Origin: Saccharopolyspora spinosa NRRL 18395
Lineage (GTDB): Bacteria > Actinomycetota > Actinomycetes > Mycobacteriales > Pseudonocardiaceae
Length of the DNA stretch: 64,000 nt
Direction of reading: 5' to 3'
Assembly: GCF_000194155.1 (NCBI RefSeq)
Contig: NZ_GL877878.1
Coordinates: forward strand, 3,627,557 to 3,691,556
The translations under genes were made by a program, and so were the position numbers. Below the pieces are notes generated by a model. That model saw only the letters and a list, made by a program, of their open reading frames with translations. It did not search any database and was not told where the DNA came from. Position 1 is the first letter of the stretch; every line of letters starts with the position of its first letter. This document shows positions 49,507 through 57,579 of the stretch, one piece after another.

Positions 49507-50403
49507 ATGTGGGTGCGGGTGCTCGGATCGGCAGCGGGCGGCGGCTTTCCGCAATGGAACTGCGCCTGCCCGAACTGCCGCGCCGTCCGCGACGGTTCCC
49601 GGCCCTGCCGGCCGCGCACCCAGTCGGCGATCGCGGTGAGCGGTGACTACCGGAAGTGGTTCCTGTTCAACGCATCTCCCGACATCCGAACCCAGATCGA
49701 GGCCTTCGCCGCCCTGCAGCCGGGCGGCGGGCGAGCGACACCGCTGCGCGCGGTGCTGCTCACCGACGCAGAGATCGACCACACGCTCGGCATGTTGCTG
49801 TTGCGGGAGGCGAAATCCATCGAGCTGCACGCGACGCCCGCGGTGCAGGAGACGTTGTGCGATGGGACGGCAGTACTGCGCACGCTTGAGGCCTACTGCC
49901 AGGTCACCTGGCGACCGGTCGTTCCGGGCGCCAGCGTGCCCTTGGAGGGCGGGCTTTCCTACCGGGCCTTCAACGTCCCCACCAGCAAACTGCCCCGCTT
50001 CACGGCAGGCCGCGAGCAGGGGCGGGTCGTGGGCTACCGGCTGACCGACGAGTCCAGCGGCCGGACGGTGGTGTACCTGCCGGGGGTACAGGAGCTCACC
50101 GCCGAAGTGCGCGCGGAGCTGGACGACTGCAGCTGCCTGCTCGTCGACGGGACCTGCTGGCACGACGACGAGCTGATCCGGCTCGGCTTGGCCCGGAAGA
50201 CGGCGCGCGACATGGGGCACCTGCCGATCGGGGATCCCGGGGGCAGCCTCGAACAGCTGTCACCACTGCCCATCGAGCGCAAGATCTACATCCACATCAA
50301 CAACACCAACCCGATCCTGCTGGACGACGCACCCGAGCGACGTGCCGTCGAGCAGCACGGCATGGAAGTGGCCGCCGACGGATTGGAGGTGCGAGTGGCG
50401 TGA
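49507..50403 (+). CDS. pqqB: PqqB
   Basis: A 298-aa metallo-hydrolase-fold protein required for PQQ formation; it is proposed to hydroxylate the tyrosine-derived intermediate. The start [20 protein letters not shown] is diagnostic, with Cys ligands in NCACPNC. Later segments [38 protein letters not shown] and [20 protein letters not shown] match the family end to end. ATG 49507 has GGAGG ahead. It overlaps pqqC by 4 nt. Confidence 0.96.
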   Translation: MWVRVLGSAAGGGFPQWNCACPNCRAVRDGSRPCRPRTQSAIAVSGDYRKWFLFNASPDIRTQIEAFAALQPGGGRATPLRAVLLTDAEIDHTLGMLLLREAKSIELHATPAVQETLCDGTAVLRTLEAYCQVTWRPVVPGASVPLEGGLSYRAFNVPTSKLPRFTAGREQGRVVGYRLTDESSGRTVVYLPGVQELTAEVRAELDDCSCLLVDGTCWHDDELIRLGLARKTARDMGHLPIGDPGGSLEQLSPLPIERKIYIHINNTNPILLDDAPERRAVEQHGMEVAADGLEVRVA

Positions 50404-51134
50404 CGACGCTTACCGACACCGGCAGTTTCACCGCGCAGCTGCGCGCCCAGTCGCGGCGCTACCACGACCAGCACCCGTTCCACGTCAAGATGAACGAGGG
50501 GCGGCTGAGCCGTCGGCAGGTCCGGGGCTGGGTGGCCAACCGCTTCTACTACCAGGCGAACATCCCCCGCAAGGATGCTGCCATCCTCGCCAACTGCCCG
50601 GACCGCGAAGTGCGCCGGCGGTGGGTACTGCGAGTCCTCGACCACGACGGCACGACCGGCGACCAAGGCGGCATCGGCGCCTGGCTGCGCCTGGCCGAGG
50701 CGGTGGGGCTGGGCAGGGACGAGGTGCTCGACGAGCGCCATCTCGTCCCCGGGGTGCGGTTCGCCGTTGACGCGTACGTGAACTTCGCCCGCACGAGACC
50801 GTGGGTCGAGGCGGTGGCGTCCTCGCTGACCGAGCTTTTCGCGCCGGACCTGATGGCCGACCGGCTCGCAGCGTTCGAACGCCGCTACCCCTGGATCGAC
50901 CGCGACGGCCTCGGCTACTTCCGGTCCCGCCTGGCCCAGGCGCCCCGCGACGCCGAACACGCCCTGCAGGTGGTGACCGAGCACTGCCGGTCGGCAGACG
51001 AGCAGGCGCGCGCCGTGGCGGCGCTGTCATTCAAGTGCGAAGTGCTCTGGAGCATCCTCGATGCCATCGACCAAGCTTTTCCCGACTCCGACTCCGACTC
51101 CGACTCCGACTCCGACGAGGCGGGACAGCTATGA
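50400..51134 (+). CDS. pqqC: PqqC, PQQ synthase
   Basis: A 244-aa cofactor-free oxidase catalysing the last step, ring closure and eight-electron oxidation to PQQ. Conserved stretches are [59 protein letters not shown] and [14 protein letters not shown] 50400 overlaps the pqqB stop. The extreme C-terminus is unusual: it ends in alternating Ser-Asp ([17 protein letters not shown]) encoded by a hexanucleotide tandem repeat and absent from typical PqqC. Confidence 0.96.
   Translation: MTTLTDTGSFTAQLRAQSRRYHDQHPFHVKMNEGRLSRRQVRGWVANRFYYQANIPRKDAAILANCPDREVRRRWVLRVLDHDGTTGDQGGIGAWLRLAEAVGLGRDEVLDERHLVPGVRFAVDAYVNFARTRPWVEAVASSLTELFAPDLMADRLAAFERRYPWIDRDGLGYFRSRLAQAPRDAEHALQVVTEHCRSADEQARAVAALSFKCEVLWSILDAIDQAFPDSDSDSDSDSDEAGQL
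51084..51113 (+). repeat. In-frame hexanucleotide repeat in pqqC
   Basis: GACTCC is repeated five times in a row, encoding five Asp-Ser units in the PqqC tail. Slippage would change the tail by whole dipeptides without breaking the frame. Confidence 0.9.
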
Positions 51135-51412
51135 GCACGGCAGTGGAATCGGCGAGCCGCCCCAGGATGGCGTCGTACGTGCGCCTGGTCTTCGACCAGG
51201 TCCGCGAGCGGCACATGCTGTTGGCACCGGAGTCGGTGTCGGTCCTGAACCCGACCGGCGCGGCCGTGCTGGGCCTGTGCGACGGGCGGCGGACGGTCGC
51301 CGAGATCGTGGCCGAGCTACGTGGCCAGTCCGACCACATGGCATGCGACGAGGTGCTGGGTTTCCTCAGCCGCCTCGCCGCCAAGCGTTACGTGGAGGTC
51401 GACGATGACTAG
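51131..51412 (+). CDS. pqqD: PqqD, PqqA-binding chaperone
   Basis: A 93-aa winged-helix RiPP recognition element that binds the PqqA leader and presents it to PqqE. The family body reads [20 protein letters not shown], then [17 protein letters not shown] and [19 protein letters not shown] 51131 overlaps pqqC by 4 nt, and the end overlaps pqqE by 8 nt. The first 20 residues are a poorly conserved extension. Confidence 0.95.
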   Translation: MSTAVESASRPRMASYVRLVFDQVRERHMLLAPESVSVLNPTGAAVLGLCDGRRTVAEIVAELRGQSDHMACDEVLGFLSRLAAKRYVEVDDD

Positions 51413-52496
51413 CCCGTTCGGTTTGCTGGCCGAGCTCACGTATGCGTGCCCGCTGCACTGCCCGTACTGCTCCAACCCGCTCAACCTGGCCGACTACGGG
51501 GAAGAACTGACCACGGCGCAGTGGCAGCGGGTGCTGACCGAGGCCCGCGAGCTGGGTGTGGTGCAGCTCCACATGTCGGGCGGCGAGCCGCTACAGCGCC
51601 GGGACGTGGTGGAGATCGCGCGCAGCGCCAACGAGTTGGGCCTGTACACGAACCTCATCACGAGCGCGATCGGTCTCTCGCCGCGCCGCGCGGAACAGCT
51701 GCGGGCAGCCGGTCTCGACCACGTGCAAATCAGCATCCAGGCCCACGAGGCGACCGCGTCCGACAACATCGCGGGCACGCGCTCCTTCGAGCGCAAGATC
51801 GCGGCGGCTCGGCTGGTGAAGGAGCTGGGCTGGCCGCTGACGTTGAACATCGTCCTGCACCGGATGAACATCGACCGCATCTCCGACATCATCGCCCTGG
51901 CCGAGCGCCTACACGCCGACCGTATCGAGTTGGCGAACACCCAGTACTACGGTTGGGCCTTGCACAACCGCTCCGCGCTCCTGCCCAGCAGGAAGCAGAT
52001 CGACCGGGCGAAGGCCGTCGTGCGCGCCGCGAACAAGCGCCTGGAGGGGAAGACGACGATCATCTACATCCTCCCCGACTACTACGCGCAGTACCCCAAG
52101 CCCTGCATGGACGGCTGGGGACGGCGGCAACTCACCGTGACGCCCAACGGCGACGTCCTCCCCTGCCCCGCCGCGCACACCCTGCCGCTGCCGCGCGCGA
52201 GCGTGCGCGAGAAGTCACTCGGCTGGATCTGGGCGGAATCGCCGGTGTTCCAGCGCTTCCGCGGCACCGACTGGATGCCCGAGCCGTGCCGGAGCTGCCC
52301 GCGTCGCGAGATCGACTTCGGCGGCTGCCGCTGCCAAGCGTTTCTGCTCACGGGCGACGCCGCCCGCACCGACCCGGTCTGCATCCTCTCGCCGGACCAC
52401 GAGATCGTGGCCGACGCGGTGCGCGCCGCCAACGAGGAGACGAGGCCGCTCGCGGAGGCCCTGACACCACGCCCACACCCACGCGACACCCGGTAG
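51405..52496 (+). CDS. pqqE: PqqE, radical SAM PqqA cross-linking enzyme
   Basis: A 363-aa radical SAM protein that forms the Glu-Tyr C-C bond in PqqA. The catalytic cluster motif is Cys15-x3-Cys19-x2-Cys22 (YACPLHCPYCSNPL), followed by HMSGGEPLQRRDVVEI. The SPASM auxiliary-cluster region has PKPCMDGWGRRQLTVTPNGD, VLPCPAAHTLP, PCRSCPRREIDFGGCRCQAF and DPVCILSPDH. All expected cysteines are present. Last gene of pqqABCDE; no pqqF or pqqG protease gene follows, so PqqA processing relies on another protease. Confidence 0.96.
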   Translation: MTSPFGLLAELTYACPLHCPYCSNPLNLADYGEELTTAQWQRVLTEARELGVVQLHMSGGEPLQRRDVVEIARSANELGLYTNLITSAIGLSPRRAEQLRAAGLDHVQISIQAHEATASDNIAGTRSFERKIAAARLVKELGWPLTLNIVLHRMNIDRISDIIALAERLHADRIELANTQYYGWALHNRSALLPSRKQIDRAKAVVRAANKRLEGKTTIIYILPDYYAQYPKPCMDGWGRRQLTVTPNGDVLPCPAAHTLPLPRASVREKSLGWIWAESPVFQRFRGTDWMPEPCRSCPRREIDFGGCRCQAFLLTGDAARTDPVCILSPDHEIVADAVRAANEETRPLAEALTPRPHPRDTR

Positions 52497-52931
52497 AGAG
52501 CCTCGTTTCGTTTGCGTGGCGTGCGGGGTAGGGATTCGTCTGTGTGTCAAGCCGCTGGGTGAATCAGTGGTGGCGCTAACGGTGCTCCGCTTCGTGCTGC
52601 TCAAGGCCCGTAAGCGTTTCTGGGCGCTAAAGCGCCTGTTTGGGAAGATGCCGACGTGAAGCGAACGGACCATCCGTGCCACCTACCGAAACAAACAGGC
52701 CGTTCGCTTCACACCAAAAACCCAGCGCTCACATCAGATGCGCGGAGCGAACGGACCGTTCGTGCCGCCTATCGAGGTGAACAGGCCGTTCGCTTCACAC
52801 CGGTTGGCCAGGCAGAACCCGACCACTCCCGCTGGGGCGGGCAGCGGAACCGCCCGGCAGGACCAGTTCCAAAACAGCCTCTACAGCCCTCAAAAGCGCT
52901 CACGGGACCTGACCAGCTGGAAACGGCACGC
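52497..52931. other. Convergent gap after pqqE
   Basis: Apart from the two hairpin repeats and a short GGCGCT-AA-AGCGCC stem at about 52623-52637, nothing coding was recognised. Confidence 0.5.
52656..52798. repeat. Two tandem GAACGG hairpin repeats
   Basis: Unit 1 (52656-52712) has perfect 13-bp arms GTGAAGCGAACGG and CCGTTCGCTTCAC. Unit 2 (52742-52798) has GCGGAGCGAACGG and CCGTTCGCTTCAC, nearly perfect. The units share internal words (GTGCC-CCTA, AACAGG) and are offset by 86 nt. They lie just beyond the pqq operon. Their modular form suggests dispersed intergenic hairpin elements that may also terminate transcription. Confidence 0.8.
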
Positions 52932-53168
52932 TCACGGGTCTTCGCTGAGCACGGCTTCGCGTTCCTGCACGAGCCGGGCGCGGATCTGCTCCAGTCGTTG
53001 GTTCTCCAGCTCCACAGCGGTGGTCAGCACGCAGGCATCGCAACCGATGCGGGCCCGAGCGGCTTCACCTTCGGCGAGTTGACGGCACACGGTGAGCGCC
53101 GGGCTGGTGCTGGGCCGGATGATGTGCACAGTGCCGTCGGCATCGGTCCAGCGGTTGTCGCCGAGCAT
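52932..53168 (-). CDS. Small hypothetical protein, third of a trio
   Basis: A 78-aa protein from ATG 53168: MLGDNRWTDADGTVHIIRPS, then a helical half (ARARIGCDACVLTTAVELEN, QRLEQIRARLVQEREAVLSE) with a strong heptad-like pattern suggesting a short coiled coil. Two Cys in GCDAC could bind metal. No family is known to me. It begins 2 nt from the stop of the preceding gene, so translation is coupled. Confidence 0.6.
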   Translation of the reverse strand: MLGDNRWTDADGTVHIIRPSTSPALTVCRQLAEGEAARARIGCDACVLTTAVELENQRLEQIRARLVQEREAVLSEDP

Positions 53169-53169
53169 G

Positions 53170-53517
53170 TCAGCCTCGTTTCTTCTCGAACTGCGCGCAG
53201 TGGGCTCGGACCCATTGCTGCGCACGGTGGGTGAGGGTGATGGGATCCCATTCGGTGTCGATCTCGACGGTCCACGGCAGCGGGTACTCGTCCGAGCAGT
53301 CGATGTCGCCGTGGTAGATCCGGACCGCGCTTTCGCCCGCGTACCAGCGGAATACGAACGACGAGTACAGGTAAACCAGGTACGCACCGCGCCGGTCCCG
53401 ACGCATCAGCGGCCCTTTCCGCACAGCGGGTATCCGGTACAAGGTGATCGACTTCCCGTTGTGGAAAGTTACGGTCTCCGGCACAGCCACAGCAGAGATA
53501 TCGGCCCATTCCAACAT
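53170..53517 (-). CDS. Hypothetical protein, second of a trio
   Basis: A 115-aa protein from ATG 53517: WADISAVAVPETVTFHNGKS, then LYRIPAVRKGPLMRRDRRGA, then YLVYLYSSFVFRWYAGESAV. Beta-rich and aromatic, with no signal peptide or obvious catalytic motif. It starts 2 nt after the stop of the preceding gene. No family recognised. Confidence 0.65.
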   Translation of the reverse strand: MLEWADISAVAVPETVTFHNGKSITLYRIPAVRKGPLMRRDRRGAYLVYLYSSFVFRWYAGESAVRIYHGDIDCSDEYPLPWTVEIDTEWDPITLTHRAQQWVRAHCAQFEKKRG

Positions 53518-53519
53518 GT

Positions 53520-53846
53520 TCAGAGGCCCACGATGGTGGTGGACTCAGTACAGCAGCACTTCCGGCAGCCTTCTTCCTTGCAGTCCCCACAGGAATGCGT
53601 GGTCGTCGTCGGACTCTGAACCTTCATCTCCTCCAGGGCCTCGTTGCAACGCGAACAGGTCGGAGCGTGAATCCAGTCGATTTCGGACGGCTTGGCGAGA
53701 GCGAAAATCTCGTCGCAGGCAGATATCACGGATGGAGCTGCGTCCTCGCTGGTGCCGAAGAACGCATGACGAACGAGGCCGTAGGAACTCGTGTCGTCCG
53801 GAACTGGTCGCCAGAAGTAGTGCAGCCATGCCTGCGTCGTCGTCAC
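53520..53846 (-). CDS. Hypothetical Cys-rich protein, first of a trio
   Basis: A 108-aa protein from GTG 53846. The N-terminal half (TTTQAWLHYFWRPVPDDTSS, FFGTSEDAAPSVISACDEIF) is alpha/beta-like. The C-terminal half has a CSRCNEAL pair, then SCGDCKEEGCRKCCC, eight cysteines in about 40 residues, consistent with one or two zinc sites. First of three tightly spaced genes that diverge from the XRE/TPR regulator at 54056, their likely controller. Confidence 0.65.
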   Translation of the reverse strand: MTTTQAWLHYFWRPVPDDTSSYGLVRHAFFGTSEDAAPSVISACDEIFALAKPSEIDWIHAPTCSRCNEALEEMKVQSPTTTTHSCGDCKEEGCRKCCCTESTTIVGL

Positions 53847-54022
53847 GGGAGCCCCTATTCGTTGGTGCCGTCGGTGGTTGCTTCGCGATGCTCAGTTGGT
53901 GTGGCAGTCCCCGCCAATCGGCCGGGGAACCCTTCCAGAGGGGGGCGCTGGAGGGCGCAACGATCAGCGAGGACTGCCTTAAGTAGTTTCGGAGGCACGG
54001 ACAGTAGGCGGTAGGGTTTGGC

Positions 54023-54041
54023 TGTTCACAGGTGTTCACAG
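54023..54041. promoter_or_regulatory. Direct repeats upstream of XRE regulator
   Basis: TGTTCACAG occurs at 54023-54031 and again at 54033-54041, a 10-bp period that puts both copies on one face of the helix. The pair lies 15 nt before the regulator ATG, in the divergent region facing the three small genes. Confidence 0.55.
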
Positions 54042-54055
54042 CGGGGGCGAGGCTG

Positions 54056-55153
54056 ATGACGACGGGTGCGGACTTGCGGACTGCCCGCGATGCTGCGGGT
54101 TTGAGCTTGTCCCGGATGGCGCGGCGCACGCACTTCGCCAAGTCGTACTTGAGCATGGTCGAAACTGGGAAAAGGTCGGTTGCGCCGGATGTGGTCGACG
54201 CCTACGAACAGGTGCTCGGCGTGCCGTTGCGGCCCGCTCCGAGTGATCCGTTGCGGATCGCCCATGAATGGCTCGTTTCGGAGTCACCGATTGTTGTTCA
54301 ATTCCGCTCCGGTCGGCGGGTCGGTGATTCTCTGGCGGAGGAGCTGGAAACCCGCGTGATCGAGCTTCGTCATCTCGATGATGTGGTCAGCAGCCGGGAT
54401 CTCTTGCCTGCTGTGTCGAAAGAACTGGGGGAAGCCGACAGGCTTGTCCGGTCGGCGAGCTTCTCAGAGCCAGTGGGCCAACGTCTCTTCAAGGCCGTTG
54501 GAGAACTGGCCCAGCTCGCTGGCTGGATAGCAAGCGATGCCGGCCGTTACGCCGAGGCGCAGCGGCTGTACATCTCAGGTGTGGATGCGGCCGGTGAGGC
54601 ATTCGATCGCGTTCTTGGAGCCCAGTTGCTGTCGAGCCTGAGTTATCAGGTAGCAAACGTCGGTAACCCACGCGATGCGGCGCTTTTGGCTCGGACTGCC
54701 GTGAAGGGTGCAGACGGGGCAACGCCCGTCGTTCGCGCACTGCTCCTCGAACGCGTGGCATGGGCCTCAGCCAAGGCCAAAGACATCCTTGGCACGTGGC
54801 AGGCTCTGGGTGCCGTGAACGACTCGTACGAACGACGAGGCGACGACGGATCTGAGCCAGAATGGGTCTACTGGCTCAACCGATCCGAGATCGACATCAT
54901 GGCAGGTCGGTGCATGATCGAGCTGGGCAGGCCCCACGATGCCGAACCGCTCCTGTCGAACGCTGTCGCGAACTACCCTCCGGATCATGCCAGGGAGGTA
55001 GCACTTTATCTTTCCTGGCTTGCTGAATCCCACGTCGGAGCCGGTGATCTGGACGCTGCCCGCGACGCTATCGAGCGGGCACAGCGCTATGCCGCAGCCA
55101 TGCCCTCAGCCAGAACCAACGACCGGCTCCACACGGTACGACAGATGCTTTAA
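54056..55153 (+). CDS. XRE-family regulator with TPR-like sensor
   Basis: A 365-aa protein. Residues 5-45 are a helix-turn-helix (LRTARDAAGLSLSRMARRTH, SYLSMVETGKRSV). From about 150 to the end a series of helical pairs (LAGWIASDAGRYAEAQRLYI, LLSSLSYQVANVGNPRDAAL, LSWLAESHVGAGDLDAARDA) forms TPR-like repeats. ATG 54056 has GCGAGG close upstream; GTG 54032 is an alternative. This architecture is common in actinomycetes, usually next to small effector genes. Here the partners are the three divergent small genes. Confidence 0.85.
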   Translation: MTTGADLRTARDAAGLSLSRMARRTHFAKSYLSMVETGKRSVAPDVVDAYEQVLGVPLRPAPSDPLRIAHEWLVSESPIVVQFRSGRRVGDSLAEELETRVIELRHLDDVVSSRDLLPAVSKELGEADRLVRSASFSEPVGQRLFKAVGELAQLAGWIASDAGRYAEAQRLYISGVDAAGEAFDRVLGAQLLSSLSYQVANVGNPRDAALLARTAVKGADGATPVVRALLLERVAWASAKAKDILGTWQALGAVNDSYERRGDDGSEPEWVYWLNRSEIDIMAGRCMIELGRPHDAEPLLSNAVANYPPDHAREVALYLSWLAESHVGAGDLDAARDAIERAQRYAAAMPSARTNDRLHTVRQML

Positions 55154-55304
55154 CGACTCTCCTCAGGTCACCGCGCGGGAGACGTGCCAGAACTCGGCGA
55201 TAGCGCTTGGAAATACCGCCCAGGAAACGGCCTGTTCGGCGTACCAGCAACCCCTGCTCCAGGACCCCAAGTGCAGTGAAACAAAAGTCACTCCCTATAG
55301 CTAT

Positions 55305-55655
55305 AGCGGCCCAAAGCAGTCCGGGTGCAGTTCCGGCAGCGCCGCGAACGCGCCGACGACCGTCCCCTGGTCCTTCGCGAGCACCACCCTGATGTCCTCG
55401 CCCATCTAGGCCGGCCTCAGCGGCACCGCGACGGTCAGAGTGGTTCCCGCCGAGCCGGTGCGCCTCACCCGGCCGCCCAGCGCGCCGATCCGCTCGCGCA
55501 AGCCGGTCAGGCCGTTGCCTTCCTTCACGACTCCTCCCACCCCGTCGTCGGCGGCCACTAGCCGCATCTCGCCTCCTGGGCTTCCAGCCTGATGTGGCAG
55601 GTCTTCGCGTTGGCGTGCCGGACGACGTTGGTCACCGCTTCGCGCAGCGCCAACA
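55305..55655 (-). pseudogene. NarL-type two-component system remnant
   Basis: The minus strand holds the end of a sensor kinase, ALREAVTNVVRHANAKTCHI (the N-box of the ATPase domain). After a frameshift near 55563 come NGLTGLRERIGALGGRVRRT and AGTTLTVAVPLRPA with a stop at 55407. A new ATG then opens MGEDIRVVLAKDQGTVVGAF, the first strand of a response regulator, which stops being recognisable after about 30 residues. The kinase lacks its sensor and H-box regions. The TetR operator abuts its truncated edge. Confidence 0.7.
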
Positions 55656-55696
55656 CTATAGCGAACATGTTCGTTACGAACATGTTCGCTATAGTG
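55654..55696. promoter_or_regulatory. 43-bp perfect palindromic operator for the TetR gene
   Basis: Arms CACTATAGCGAACATGTTCG and CGAACATGTTCGCTATAGTG (20 bp, exact) surround TTA. Each arm contains its own 10-bp palindrome GAACATGTTC, giving two stacked dyads. It ends 5 nt before the GTG at 55702, so bound repressor would cover the promoter. TATAGTG and CACTATA at the edges could serve as -10 elements. Confidence 0.85.
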
Positions 55697-55701
55697 GGAG
55701 C

Positions 55702-56397
55702 GTGACAGCCAATCGCGACAAGCCGCGCAGCCGCCGGGAACGACCGGCCAAACCCGCCCTGACCAGGGACTGCATCGTGACAGCCGCCGTCGGGATCATG
55801 CGCGCCGAGGGCCTGCGCAAGGTCACCATGCGGCGCTTGGCGCAGGAGCTGGACACCGGTCCTGCCTCGCTGTACGTCTACGTCAGCAACACGGCCGAGC
55901 TGCACGCGGCGATCCTGGACGAAGTCCTGGGCACCATCGAGCCGCCTGCCGCCGGTGGCGACTGGCGGGAGCGCTTGGAGGAGCTACTCACGGCCTACAC
56001 CGTGGTGCTCTTCGCGAACCCCAGCCTCGCCCGCTCCGCGCTCGCGGCCCGCCCCAGCGGCCAGCACTACCTGAACCTGATCGAGGCGCTGCTGGCGTTG
56101 CTGGACGAGGGCGGCGCCGCTCCCGCGCAGGCGGCCTGGGGCGTTGATCTGCTGCTGCAGTTCGCCACCGCGACGGCGGCCGAGCAGGCCACGCGGGACC
56201 AGTCCGCCGACGCACCGGACGAGTGGGACGACCTTGTCCACGCCCTGGCGAACACCTCCGGTCGCACGCACCCCCACATCGCCGCGCTGGCCCCCCAGCT
56301 GACCTCCGGCACCCCACAGGAACGGCTGTCGTGGGGCTTGCGCGCCCTGGTCAACGGCATCCTGCACACCCCCGGCCCCGAAGGGAACAAGCCATGA
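55702..56397 (+). CDS. TetR-family repressor
   Basis: A 231-aa regulator from GTG 55702. The DNA-binding domain reads GLRKVTMRRLAQELDTGPAS then LYVYVSNTAELHAAILDEV (about residues 38-76). The C-terminal domain (LEELLTAYTVVLFANPSLAR, LLALLDEGGAAPAQAAWGVD) resembles the tetracycline-repressor C-terminal fold. GGGAG lies unusually close to the start, and a leaderless transcript is possible because the operator ends 5 nt upstream. It is coupled to the monooxygenase gene by a 4-nt overlap, so it controls both. Confidence 0.9.
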   Translation: MTANRDKPRSRRERPAKPALTRDCIVTAAVGIMRAEGLRKVTMRRLAQELDTGPASLYVYVSNTAELHAAILDEVLGTIEPPAAGGDWRERLEELLTAYTVVLFANPSLARSALAARPSGQHYLNLIEALLALLDEGGAAPAQAAWGVDLLLQFATATAAEQATRDQSADAPDEWDDLVHALANTSGRTHPHIAALAPQLTSGTPQERLSWGLRALVNGILHTPGPEGNKP

Positions 56398-57530
56398 CCC
56401 GGCATCACCCCATCGTCATCGTCGGCGGAGGACTCGGCGGGCTGACGCTCGCCCGAGTCCTGCACGTCAACGGCATCGAAGCCGCCGTCTACGACCGGGA
56501 CGCCGCGCCGACCGCCCACTCACAGGGCGGCATGCTCGACATCCACGCCGACTCCGGCCAAGTCGCCCTGCACGCCGCCGGTCTCCACGAGGACTTCCGC
56601 GCGCTCGTCCGCCCCGGCGGCCAGGCCATGCGGATCCTCGACAAGCACGCCGTCGTCCACCTGGAGGAGGCCGACGACGGCGACGGCGAGCGCCCCGAGG
56701 TCGAGCGCGGCCAGCTTCGCGACCTCCTGCTCGGCGCTGTCCCCGAGGGCACCGTCCGCTGGGGCGCGAAGGTAACCGGAGCCCGCCCGCTGGGCGGCGG
56801 CAGGCACGAGGTGGCACTCGCCGACGGCACCTCGTTCACCACCGATCTGCTGGTCGGCGCGGACGGGGCCTGGTCGAAGATCCGCCCGCTGGTCTCCGGT
56901 GCCGTACCCGCCTACACGGGCATCTCCGGTGTCGAAGCGGACCTGCTCGACGCCGACACCAGGCATCCCCGAAGCGCAGCCGTGGTCGGCGGCGGCATGC
57001 TCTTCGCGCTCGGCGAGGGCCGGGGATTCCTCGCCCACCGCGAGATCGACGGCAGCCTGCACGTCTACAACATGCGCGAAGCCCCCGAGGACTGGACCTC
57101 CGGCATCGACTTCACGGACATCGAGGCGGCGAAGGCGACCGTGCTGGCGGACTTCAGCGACTGGGACGAGAGCCTGCGGGCGCTGATCAGAGACGCGGAC
57201 GGCGAACTGGTCCCGCGCCCCATCTACGCGCTGCCGATCGGCCACCGCTGGGACCGCCGTCCCGGCGTCACGCTGCTCGGCGACGCGGCGCACCTGATGT
57301 CGCCGTTCGCGGGCGAGGGCGCCAACCTCGCCATGCTCGACGGGGCCGAACTTGGCCAGGCCATCGCCGCGCACCCCGGCGACGCCGAAACCGCTCAAAC
57401 CGCTCTTGCCGCCTACGAACAGGCGCTCTTCCCGCGCAGCGAGGCTTCGGCATTGGCATCCGCTGAAAGCCTCACCACCTTGTTCAGCCCCGGCGCGCCC
57501 GAAGGCTTGCTCGCCCTGTTCGCCTCGTAG
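56394..57530 (+). CDS. TetX-like FAD-dependent monooxygenase
   Basis: A 378-aa class A flavoprotein hydroxylase. The FAD dinucleotide fold is IVIVGGGLGGLTLARVLHVN (residues 7-26). QGGMLDIHADSGQVALHAAG corresponds to the substrate-facing loop of TetX-type enzymes. DLLVGADGAWSKIRPLV is the DG motif, and VTLLGDAAHLMSPFAGEGAN the GD motif with its Pro-Phe. With a TetR regulator in the same unit, an inducible antibiotic-inactivating hydroxylase is a fair inference, though the drug is unknown. Relatives also act on other aromatic polyketides. Confidence 0.88.
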   Translation: MTRHHPIVIVGGGLGGLTLARVLHVNGIEAAVYDRDAAPTAHSQGGMLDIHADSGQVALHAAGLHEDFRALVRPGGQAMRILDKHAVVHLEEADDGDGERPEVERGQLRDLLLGAVPEGTVRWGAKVTGARPLGGGRHEVALADGTSFTTDLLVGADGAWSKIRPLVSGAVPAYTGISGVEADLLDADTRHPRSAAVVGGGMLFALGEGRGFLAHREIDGSLHVYNMREAPEDWTSGIDFTDIEAAKATVLADFSDWDESLRALIRDADGELVPRPIYALPIGHRWDRRPGVTLLGDAAHLMSPFAGEGANLAMLDGAELGQAIAAHPGDAETAQTALAAYEQALFPRSEASALASAESLTTLFSPGAPEGLLALFAS

Positions 57531-57579
57531 CGCCAGGCCGCCTGACCATCCACAGTGTCCTGTCCGGTGGCTCTGCGCG

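Noticed and set aside
52656..52798. CRISPR repeats or attachment sites
   Set aside because: Only two units, each internally palindromic, with no spacer structure, integrase or tRNA nearby.
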